Assembly: GCA_038277395.1 (NCBI GenBank)
Contig: CM076190.1
Coordinates: 129,300,197 to 129,364,196, forward strand
DNA length: 64,000 nt
Origin: Dryocosmus kuriphilus
Lineage: Eukaryota; Arthropoda; Insecta; Hymenoptera; Cynipidae
Direction of reading: 5' to 3'
A program made the translations under genes and the position numbers. Below the pieces are notes generated by a model. That model saw nothing but the letters and a program-made list of their open reading frames with translations, searched no databases and was not told where the DNA came from. Of this stretch, positions 1-10,100 are shown piece by piece. Each line of letters starts with the position of its first letter. The stretch's first letter is position 1.

Positions 1-550
1 TCGAAGTACCCTATGGAACTGACAAAACTATCAAAAAATTAACATGATGAAATAACTTAATATCCCTTGAAACTAAAATAAATTAAATTTATTTCCAAAA
101 GTTTTCTAACAATCCCCTAAAATTCCTTATAAAGTCATTAGAAATCTTATAAATTCTTTAAATTCCCGACACGATATTTTTTTATTGTATTTTGGAAAAA
201 TATTTAAACAATATATTTATTAAAAGCAATTTTGTTTGAACTGTTTAGATTCGGGAATTACTAATTTCTGTAATATTATAAATTGCCAGGAATTTTATTC
301 TTCAGGTTTTTTCAGTCATCCTACAAAGCTGTTGGATATAAAAGTGAATAGAAAATAAAATTTAAAAAATTTTTTATAATAATTTTTAAAAAATTAGGTA
401 TCTACATGAATACCTGAGTATTATTTTGAACCTGGTATTTTAAACGTGAAAAATAATTGCACTGCTTCTGTTTAAAAGTAAAACCTAATATTAAGGCATA
501 TTTTTCATAGGTCATAAGACTATAATTTATCTAATAAAAAGAAAACAAAA
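1..550. other. AT-rich intergenic DNA, no gene seen
   Basis: No ORF of note, RNA gene or TIR is visible. Between about 60 and 175 there are loosely spaced short motifs of the form AATCCCTTAAAATTCC. They are the reverse complement of the degenerate AAGGGATTTTAAA motif seen again at 45,540-45,785 and 46,870-47,030, so this is probably another patch of the same diffuse simple repeat. Confidence 0.5.
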
Positions 551-665
551 CATGCCCGCTTCGCGGGCACATTCTCATCGCGCGCTTCGCGCTCGTATAC
601 GTTATTTACGGCACTCGCGCTTTGCGCTCGATAGGTTATTTACCTTGCGCTACGCGCTCGGTGTT
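551..665. repeat. GC-rich hairpin cluster in AT-rich DNA
   Basis: Begins with a perfect GCCCGC-TTC-GCGGGC hairpin, followed by repeated CGCGCTTCGCGCTCG-type palindromic units at about 580-600, 615-632 and 645-662. The same units occur at 1,839-2,010, 2,115-2,155 and 2,320-2,335. Their composition contrasts sharply with the surroundings. They look like bacterial REP sequences, but the setting is a eukaryotic repeat. Function unknown. Confidence 0.6.
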
Positions 666-1606
666 TATGGATCGTATAAACCTTTAAATTAAAAATTACA
701 AAAGAAATTATTTTACTTAAGGCTCTATCGCCCTTAAGGAATACATTCTCATCATTCTCTCTCTCTTTTCAAGGTGAACAATTCTCCTTGTTAATATTTT
801 TTCATATCTTGCATAGTTTTGCTGAAAAGTGGTTTTCTTTATATTTCATAATATATTTCACGAATAACTCAAAAACTACGCGTCTGTTTAAAATAATGAT
901 AAAGAGCAAATTTGCAGATATTTTTGAGGTGAACAACTTTGTTTATTATCATTTCTTTTGGGTTTTGCATATTTTGGCGGGAAATTTGAATTTTTGATTT
1001 TTTAATAGCGTTTTCTCGATTAAAATCAAAACCGTGCATTTTACCAAAAAATAACTAAATCAAAATTTGTAGATCTTTTTGAGCTAAACAACCTCGTTTA
1101 TCATCATTTTTTCGTATCTTGCATAGTTTGGCAGGAAATTTAAATTTTTGATTTTTAATAACGTTTTCTCAATTAAAACAAAAACCGTGCATTTTGTCGA
1201 AAAATCGTTAATACAAAATTTATAGATCTTTTTAAGATAAACAATTTTGGTTATAAACATATTTTCTGTATCTCGCATAGTTTAGCCGGAAAATGTCTTT
1301 TTGTTTTTGTGAAAACAGTTTATGATGGATAAAACCAGAACCATTGGTCAAAACCCGATGGTTGACGAACTCGTCCTTAACTTTTACGCCTTGAAGAAGT
1401 ATGCAAAAGCGCAATCCAATCTGATTAGGCCTTCGAAAGTTATCGTGCTGACAGACTACGACACAACGACAACGACGACAACGACAGACACCAAGTAAAA
1501 CCTGTTTTTTCGGATTCAGGGGGTCATGAAACGTCGAAATTTCATGAAATCCGCGAAAGTCAGTTTTCACATAAAACTAATACCTTCTCATTGAGATGAG
1601 AATGTA
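551..1606. repeat. Interspersed repeat, copy 1 (865-bp core with 12-bp inverted ends)
   Basis: The core runs from TACATTCTCATC (742-753) to its exact reverse complement GATGAGAATGTA (1,595-1,606), a length of 865 bp. Copy 2 has a core of the same length. Homology continues upstream through an AT segment (about 683-741) and a GC-rich hairpin cluster (551-665). Inside the core, three units of about 150 bp start near 905, 1,058 and 1,208, each with variants of GTAGATCTTTTTGAG, a TCTTGCATAGTTT block and AACCGTGCATTTT. A tail follows with a (GACAAC)n tract near 1,460-1,490. The inverted ends suggest a non-autonomous DNA transposon, but no transposase or clear target duplication was found, so the superfamily is not assigned. 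The ORFs inside are short and not conserved in reading frame between the copies. Confidence 0.6.
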
Positions 1607-1838
1607 AAAATTACTGAAACAGTATAATTTTAAAATCCTTGCGATAAGGGTTGGAGTAACGTATAAGTTATATTGAATGGAAAGACCATATGTACTCTAG
1701 GATGTATTTTTTTCAAATTTGGATTTTACACCATTCACTTTAAATCCACTTTACATTCTATTGCTTTGCTTGAATTTGAAGTATTTTAAGTCAAATGAAA
1801 AAAAACGCAATTTTTGAAAATTTCCAACAAAAAAAAAT

Positions 1839-3161
1839 CTGCCCGCCTCGCGGGCACATTCTCATCGCGCGCCGCGCGCGCCGTGCTTCGCGCGAAGTAC
1901 GAGCGCGCCTCGGGGCGCGCAACCTGATGGTCGTCGCGCTGCGCGCTCCAATATTTTTGAACCTCGCGCTTCGCGCTCGGATGTTTTTGGTCCTCGCACT
2001 TCGTGCTCGGTTTTCGTTACTCATGGATCTGAAGTTTTCAAAACACCTGCTTTTAATAAAATTATAAAATTTGAATTTTATTAAAAATTATAAAGAAAAC
2101 TAGTGGTCGTCGCGCTTCGCGCTCCGATATATTTAAACCTCGAGCTTTGCGATCGATTCTTTTTGGTCCTCGCACTTTTCAGAACACTTTTCACAAGTTT
2201 TTAAAACACTTGCTTTTAATGGTATTATTAAATTTGAATTTTATTAAAAATTACAAAAGAAATTATTTTACTTAAGACTCTATCGCCCTTAAGGAATACA
2301 TTCTCATCAAGACACTCGCGCTTCGCGCTCGACAATTAATTTTCTTTTAAGATCCATTGTAGATTAGTAAAGTTTTTTTTGTGATTTTCCAAATTTTCCC
2401 AATGCAGGTTTTCTATTCCTAAAAGTAAAACAATGAATATTATAAATAAAATTTGTAGGTTTTTCCAAGATGGAAAATTCTGCTCGTTCATATTTTCTCA
2501 TATCTTGCATAATTTTGCTGCAAAGTGGATATCTTTATATTTAATAACATATTTCACGAATAGCTCAAAAACTATGCGACTTTACAAAAAAATTATTGAA
2601 AGCAATTTTGTAGATCTGTTCGAGGTGAAGAAATTTGTTTATTATCATTTCTTTCTTATCTTGCACAGTTTGACTGAAAATTTGAATTTTTGATTTTTTA
2701 ATAGCATTTTCTCAACTAAAAGCAAAACCGTGCATTTGACCAAAAAACGGATAAAATAAAATTTATAGATCTTCTTGAGACGAATGATTTTAGTTATATG
2801 TGTATTTTGTTTATCTGGCATAGTTTAGCCGAAAAATCGATTTTTTGATTTTGTAAAAACCGTTTTTGATGGATAAAACCAGAACCGTTGGTCAAAAACC
2901 GCTGGTTAACGAAATAGTCCTTTCCTTTTACGCCTTAAAGAAGTGTGCCAAAGCGCAATCCAATCCGATAAGTCCTTCGAAAGTTATCGCGTTCACAGTC
3001 GACGACAACGACAACGACAACAACAACGACAGACAGAGAGACACCGTCGTAAGAACCATTTTTTCTGACTCAGGAGGTCTCAAAACGTGGAGATTTCATG
3101 AAAACTGGGGGGATGGGGTCAAGTTTTACATAAATCTAATACCTTTTCTGATGAGAATGTA
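1839..3161. repeat. Interspersed repeat, copy 2 (same family as copy 1)
   Basis: The core runs from TACATTCTCATC (2,297-2,308) to GATGAGAATGTA (3,150-3,161), 865 bp, the same as copy 1 and in the same orientation. The upstream GC-rich part is longer than in copy 1: a GCCCGCCTCGCGGGC hairpin at 1,840, an expanded run of CG palindromes to 2,010, a second block at 2,115-2,155, and two copies of an AT segment containing TTTGAATTTTATTAAAAATTA. Internal units of about 150 bp start near 2,440, 2,600 and 2,755. The end carries a (GACAAC)n tract at about 3,000-3,030. The two copies differ by many substitutions, so the duplication is not recent. Confidence 0.6.
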
Positions 3162-3950
3162 AAAAACAATTTTTTTCAAAAAAATATTAAAAAGTAAAGA
3201 AAAACAATGATCTTAATGTTTTGTCCTCTTGAGGTTCATAAGCAAGTGATTTGAAACACGTTCTTTAACAGTCAGAAAGGAATACAACTATGTTGCGAAA
3301 AAGTACACATTTTTGGAAATACTCAACGAAAGTTTCAAAATATCAAAAAAGAGAAAAGGAGCCGTCTGTAGGCTTCTTCATATTACAACTTTCACTTTAG
3401 ATTTTTTTTGTATCCCACATATTTAAAAAAAAAACACTTACTTTTGATTTTAGAAGAATAGCAGCGATTCTGTTCATTTTTAAGTTTGTTCACATTTTTT
3501 TCTGGATTTGGAAAATTGAGGAAACATTGCGCAATAAGAAAAATAACAAAACTAATTATCTTCATTATTTTGAAAAATAACGGATTTTCAAGAAAAAAGT
3601 ACCCGTTTCTTTTTTAAATTTTCTGGCACCTTATCTTAAAACTTTCGCAAAGTATTGAAAGCAAACTAACAGTCCGATCCAAAAATTAAACCTACTATTG
3701 GAATCATTTTCGTAATACTTTGAGGAGAATTTTTCCCTTTTCCTTTACAAAAATTTTTTAAATAATTTTTCCTGCAACTTTTATAAACAAATGTAATAAC
3801 TACACACCAACTTTGAATATATCAAACAAATCTATATGGTTATATCCCTAAAGTATTTTTTATTTCCTCAATAAAACAATTATTTAAACAAATAAACTCT
3901 TTATAATATTTTATTACAACAATGCTTACATTCTTGCAAATATGCGATGA
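3162..3950. other. AT-rich DNA with no gene seen
   Basis: No supported coding region, RNA gene or repeat boundary. The segment ends at the TA dinucleotide where the mariner inserted. Confidence 0.5.
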
Positions 3951-3952
3951 TA

Positions 3953-4902
3953 CGAGGCACGTCCAGAAAGTAAGTGTACTGGTACTCTCACAGCTGTAGG
4001 GAATCCTTTTTTGACATGTTGGCAACACTGCCGCGTAGCCTGACCCCTCCTCTTAAAAACGAGACCAATCCGAGGTTAGTGTGTTGAAGACTCTTGACGC
4101 AGTAGCATCTCTCGCGAAAAATGTCGATCGTACCTCCCGCCAAGTGCAAAATTCGCGCCGTCATTCGCTACCTTTTTGTGAAGGGAAAAGCTCCAGTTGA
4201 GATTTATAATGAGGTGAAAACTGTTTACGGTAATGGAGGTATGAATCGTACGAGTGTGTACAAGTGGTGTCGCGAATTTAAAAATGGCCGTACTTCCGTG
4301 CACGACGATCAGAGGAGCGGAAGACCTTCAATTGTGACTGACGAACTTGTGGAAAAAATCGAGATTGCGGTTCGTGACGATCGCAGATTGACGTTAGATG
4401 ATCTTTCTGCGATGTTTCCGCAAATCTCCAGATCTCTGTTACACGAAACAATCACAGAAACTCTCGGATATCGGAAATTGTCTGCGAGGTGGGTCCCAAA
4501 ACAGCTGACAATGCCAAACCTCACACGGCCAACGCCACGAAGCAACTCCTGGACTCTTTTGGATGGGACGTTTTGAACCACCCCCCGTATTCCCCTGACC
4601 TGGCCCCTTCAGATTTTCATCTCTTCACTTCCCTGAAGGTGCACATAGGTGGAAACAAGTTTTCAACGGACGAGGGGTGAAGGGGGAGGTGGAGAAGTGG
4701 GCGATAGAGCTGGCGGGAGACTTCTTCGAGGCAGGCATTAAAAAATTGATCCCGCGGCTCATCCACTTGCATCGAGAGGGATGGTGACTCTGTCGAAAAA
4801 TAACTTACATATGTACAAGTGTAACCAGCTATGTTTTTGTTTTAATAAATTTTTTTTTAAGCCTACATAAATTGAGTACACTTACTTTCTGGACATACCT
4901 CG
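3953..4902 (+). mobile_element. Internally deleted mariner (Tc1/mariner superfamily) transposon
   Basis: The element is 950 bp. The left TIR (3,953-3,980) begins CGAGGCACGTCCAGAAAGTA and the right TIR (4,875-4,902) is its reverse complement with 26 of 28 positions matching. It is flanked on both sides by TA (3,951-3,952 and 4,903-4,904), the usual Tc1/mariner target duplication. Intact mariners are about 1.3 kb, so roughly 350 bp is missing. The remnant encodes broken transposase sequence of the D,D34D type. AATAAA at 4,844-4,849 may be its polyadenylation signal. The well-matched TIRs suggest it could have been mobilised by transposase supplied in trans in the past. Confidence 0.95.
4121..4787 (+). 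pseudogene. Mariner transposase pseudogene (deleted and frameshifted)
   Basis: ATG at 4,121 opens about 128 residues resembling the mariner N-terminal DNA-binding region: two helix-turn-helix segments with VKGKAPVEIYNEV and RTSVYKWCREFKNGRTSV, a linker resembling DDQRSGRPS, and YRKLSARWVPKQLT. Near 4,505 an internal deletion shifts the frame. It joins WVPKQLT directly to DNAKPHTA, the block holding the second catalytic aspartate. From that D to the D of YSPDLAPSDFHLF there are exactly 34 intervening residues, the D,D34D signature of mariner. The first catalytic aspartate and the sequence between it and the second have been lost. A second, single-base frameshift near 4,677 separates the C-terminal tail, which runs to TGA at 4,785-4,787. 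The product cannot be catalytically active. The subfamily is not assigned. Confidence 0.93.
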
Positions 4903-4904
4903 TA

Positions 4905-7164
4905 TAATAGACTCTGTAAGAATAAAAGTGTCCAGTTCGAACATGCAAAATGACAAACGAACGTTGTTAACAATTTTTATAACTTCATTTAAAGAAAACG
5001 CACGTGTGCGTCGCCTCATCTATGGATTTATGATTTCAGTAAATCATTATAATAATCAAACTAATAATCCGATCAAAAACGTAAAACACTATTTGGTTCG
5101 TCGGAGCAACACCAGGGGGTGTTTTGTTTGTTTAAAAGAAATTTTTTGAAAGAAATACAACATTTTTTACAGTTAATAATTTTTACATTTTACATTCCCG
5201 AACATTTTTTCAAAATTTTATTTTGTAGTTCAAGTTAGATTTAGCAGCTCTAAAAAAAGAGCTTGTAGAAGTATTCACGTTACAAACTTATTTGTAGCTC
5301 TCCTGGCGAGCATTTTTACATTTTTTATTCTTCTTATTCCTCTAAATAAAGCTTATTATTTAATAAAATAAAACAATGCAATAAAATGTTCAAGAATAAG
5401 GAAGAAAAAATAATTCAAAAGAAATTTAATTAAAATTAATATCAGAACTTTAAAGTATTATATTATACATATTTGCTGATTTTGATACCTTCGTATATAA
5501 ATTAAAATGATTTACTTAAAAACCTTACTTTGCATTACCTTTCTAGCAAACATTTATCGGGAGGATAAAATTTATTATCGGTTTTCTCTGAGAAGCCAGA
5601 GTTAATGTTACGTCAATAGATGTTACGTCAATAGAAAACAACACAGAAAAACCCCGAGCTTTTTTTATCCTAACTTCAGATAGTTTTGCTGCTAACAGTT
5701 GACAGCTATGATCGCTATGATTATTTGCCCGCTCTACTTTATATTTTTATCATTCACTCATTCATTTATTTTTATTCCGAAATATGAAATTTATTACTAA
5801 TTACATCGTTGGATACTAATTAAAATACGCGAAGATTTCTTGAACTCTTTCTTATAGTACTACAGTCAAATTAGGATTTCTGACAGAATTAATTGCTAGT
5901 AGTGATTTTTTTTATTGTTGCTCGTAATGAAGTCCTAATGAAATCCTCAGACCTTCGGACCTGCAAGTGTTGTGGAATTTTTTTTATTAACAAAAAAATG
6001 ATACAGTTTTTCAAGGATATTTGTGTGGATTGTTACTTTCAATAAAGGAATACAGAAAAATGCATCTAAAATTATTTTTAGAAAGTACAGAGAAGCTTCA
6101 AAATAAGCAATCACCACACACTTTGCAATTAATAGTTTAAAAGTTATGAATTTGTTAATTAATTTTGCGCTTTTGCTGAGTGAGCGATGCATGCGATGAA
6201 TTTTCATTATTGTTTAAAATATTTTAATCTAATTTTTCTTATTATGTCCTTAAAGTGAATTGTCAAAGTATTAGAAACAATTTTTTTTTGCTACTCTAAA
6301 TCGAAAATTATCGGAGGGGTGGAGCGAAAAATTTTTTAAACAATAATATATTTTTTTTAAATTTGTTTAATGGACTCGTGTTTGCTGAAAAGGTATAAGA
6401 CATAGTGGTTCTTCTCAAAACAGTATTAGTCAGATTTTAAAAACAAAATTTCCCCATTTTTAGCAACATATTGTGATAAGCAAAAAATTTTTTGTCATAC
6501 TTGCACTTGTGCAACCAATCTGAAAAAATTAAGCAATAACCGTGTGCTGACAAATATGACAGCTATTTTTACAGCTACTTTATATCCGCAATAGTTTCGT
6601 GGTAAAAGATATTCTTCAAATAATTTTCATAAAAAATATACCATAACAGCGCTACATAATAATAAAAGTTGTTAAAAATGAGGAACAAAATATTCAGCTC
6701 ATGAGTGATGAATCTTTTATTCCTTTCTTCAGCTTCGATTGTTTAAAATTTAACTTCACCGTGGTACAAAAAATTCCCAAAAAAAAGTTGTGTAAATTAA
6801 TTTCTTTTCTTTTTTACGCTATTCATGTTTCTTTTAGACCTTTTATAGTTAATATTAACACATATTTCAACCATATTTATAAATATTGTAAGTATATAGC
6901 AGAATCCTTGCTTGAACAGTTCATCTAATTGGGGTGTCATATCTTTGCAAGGAAAAAAATTCCCGCTATTTTGAAAAACAAATGTGTACAAAAAATGAAA
7001 AGTTTCCAAAAACCAGATTAGAAAGTTGAGTAGCTTGAACCAATTAAGCCTTAGAAGCACAAAAATTATTTTTTGGTAATTATATGAATTAAAGGTCAAA
7101 AAAACTTTAAAATGTCGGACAAAAATTCTCAAAACGTGTGCATGCTTTTTTCTAATAGAAAAAT
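4905..7164. other. AT-rich intergenic DNA, no gene seen
   Basis: Nothing here supports a gene. A 15-bp direct duplication of GTTACGTCAATAGA(T/A) lies near 5,608-5,637. The last few hundred bases up to the satellite share no obvious homology with the monomer. Confidence 0.5.
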
Positions 7165-10100
7165 AGGTAAGTTTTGATTTTTCGAATACACACATATTCC
7201 GAAGGGTATTAGAAATTTATATGAAAAAAGTCTGATGTATCGTGGATGAAACCAACCTTAAATCGAGAAAACCTTCCCACGAAAATGATTTTTGACGATT
7301 ATTTAGGAAAGGATGCATCGGATGACAAAAATATAATCGAACGAAAAAATAGTACGTAAATTTAGAACAAAAATTATTATATAAATTTTTTCTCTCCGGC
7401 CCATACTTTCCAAGAAATTCGTCTCTTATAGCATCGCATGTTTGCGTAATTGTTTTAAATTGTTTATTACAAGAAAAGGACTCCTCGATGTATAATTCCG
7501 GAGACGAGTCCAATGGTAGTCTTGATTTTTCGAATACACACGTATTCCGAAGGGTATTAGAAATTTATATGAAAAAAGTTTGATGTATCGTGGATGAAAC
7601 TACCCTTAAATCGAGAAAAACTTCCCGCGAAAATGATTTTTGAGGATTATTTAGGAAAGGATGCAGCGGATGACAAAAATATAATCGAACGAAAAAATAG
7701 TACGTAAATATAGAACAAAAATTATTATATAAATTTTTTCTCATCGGCCCATACTTTCCAAGAAATTCGTCTCTTATAGCATCGCATGTTTCCGTAATTG
7801 TTTTAAATTGTTTACTACAAGAAAAGGACTCCTCGATGTATAATTCCGGAGACGAGTCCAATGGTAGTTTTGATTTTTCGAATACACACGTATTCCGAAG
7901 GGTATTAGAAATTTATATGAAAAAAGTTTGATGTATCGTGGATGAAACTACCCTTAAATCGAGAAAAACTTCCCGCGAAAATGATTTTTGAGGATTATTT
8001 AGGAAAGGATGCAGCGGATGACAAAAATATAATCGAACGAAAAAATAGTACGTAAATATAGAACAAAAATTATTATATAAATTTTTTCTCATCGGCCCAT
8101 ACTTTCCAAGAAATTCGTCTCTTATAGCATCGCATGTTTGCGTAATTGTCTTAAATTGTTTATTAAAAGAAAAGGACTCCTCGATGTATAATTCCGGAGA
8201 CGAGCCCAATGGTAGTTTTGATTTTTCGAATACACACGTATTCCGAAGGGTATTAGAAATTTATATGAAAAAAGTTTGATGTATCGTGGATGAAACCACC
8301 CTTAAATCGAGAAAACCTTCCCACGAAAATGATTTTTGAGGATTATTTAGAAAAGGATGCATCGGATGACAAAAATATAATCGTACGAACAAATAGTACG
8401 TAAATTCACAACAAAAATTATTATATACATTTTTTCTCTCCGACCCATACTTTCCAAGAAATTCGTCTCTTATAGCATCGCATGCTTGCGCAATTGTCTT
8501 AAATTGTTTATTAAAAGAAAAGGACTCCTCGATGTATAATTCCGGAGACGAGTCCGACGGTAGTTTTGATTTTTCGAATACACACGTATTCCGAAGTGTA
8601 TTAGAAATTTATATGAAAAAAGTTTGATGTATCGTGGATGAAACCACCCTTAAATCGAGAAAACCTTCCCACGAAAATGATTTTTGACGATTATTTAGGA
8701 AAGGATGCATCGGATGACAAAAATATAATCGAACGAAAAAATAGTACGTAAATTTAGAACAAAAATTATTATATAAATTTTTTCTCTCCGACCCATACTT
8801 TCCAAGAAATTCGTCTCTTATAGCATCGCATGTTTACGTAATTGTCTTAAATTGTTTATTAAAAGAAAAGGACTCCTCGATGTATAATTCCGGAGACGAG
8901 TCCAATGGTAGTTTTGATTTTTCGAATACACACGTATTCCGAAGGGTATTAGAAATTTATATGAAAAGTTTGATGTATCGTGGATGAAACTACCCTTAAA
9001 TCGAGAAAAACTTCCCGCGAAAATGATTTTTTAGGATTCTTTAGGAAAGGATGCATCGGATAACAAAAATATAATCGAACGAAAAAATAGTACGTAAATT
9101 TAGAACAAAAATTATTATATAAATTTTTTCTCTCCGGCCCATACTTTCCAAGAAATTCGTCTCTTATAGCATCGCATGTTTGCGTAATTGTTTTAAATTG
9201 TTTATTACAAGAAAAGGACTCCTCGATGTATAATTCCGGAGACGACTCCAATGGTAGTTTTGATTTTTCGAATACACACGTATTCCGAAGGGTATTAGAA
9301 ATTTATATGAAAAAAGTTTGATGTATCGTGGATGAAACTACCCTTAAATCGAGAAAAACTTCCCGCGAAAATGATTTTTGAGGATTATTTAGGAAAGGAT
9401 GCAGCGGATGACAAAAATATAATCGAACGAAAAAATAGTACGTAAATTTAGAACAAAAATTACTATATAAATTTTTTCTCTCCGGCCCATACTTTCCAAG
9501 AAATTCGTCTCTTATAGCATCGCATGTTTGCGTAATTGTCTTAAATTGTTTATTAAAAGAAAAGGACTCCTCGATGCATAATTCCGGAGACGAGCCCAAT
9601 GGTAGTTTTGATTTTTCGAATACACACGTATTCCGAAGGGTATTAGAAATTTATATGAAAAAAGTTTGATGTATCGTGGATGAAACTACCCTTAAATCGA
9701 GAAAAACTTCCCGCGAAAATGATTTTTGAGGATTATTTAGAAAAGGATGCATCGGATGACAAAAATATAATCGTACGAACAAATAGTACGTAAATTTACA
9801 ACAAAAATTATTATATACATTTTTTCCCTCCGACCCATACTTTCCAAGAAATTCGTCTCTTATAGCATCGCATGCTTGCGCAATTGTTTTAAATCGTTTA
9901 TTAAAAGAAAAGGACTCCTCGATGTATAATTCCGGAGCCGAGTCCGACGGTAGTTTTGATTTTTCGAATACACACGTATTCCGAAGTGTATTAGAAATTT
10001 ATATGAAAAAAGTTTGATGTATCGTGGATGAAACCACCCTTAAATCGAGAAAACCTTCCCACGAAAATGATTTTTGACGATTAATTAGGAAAGGATGCAT

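Noticed and set aside
551..665. Bacterial contamination or a symbiont insertion, suggested by REP-like hairpins
   Set aside because: The hairpins sit inside a repeat otherwise made of AT-rich eukaryotic-type sequence, with no bacterial genes around.
1791..2067. Overlapping Arg/Ala-rich ORFs on both strands
   Set aside because: They arise from translating the GC-rich palindromic repeats and have no independent support.
2866..3162. 98-residue ORF in repeat copy 2
   Set aside because: The homologous region of copy 1 (1,320-1,606) does not keep the frame, so it is not a conserved protein.
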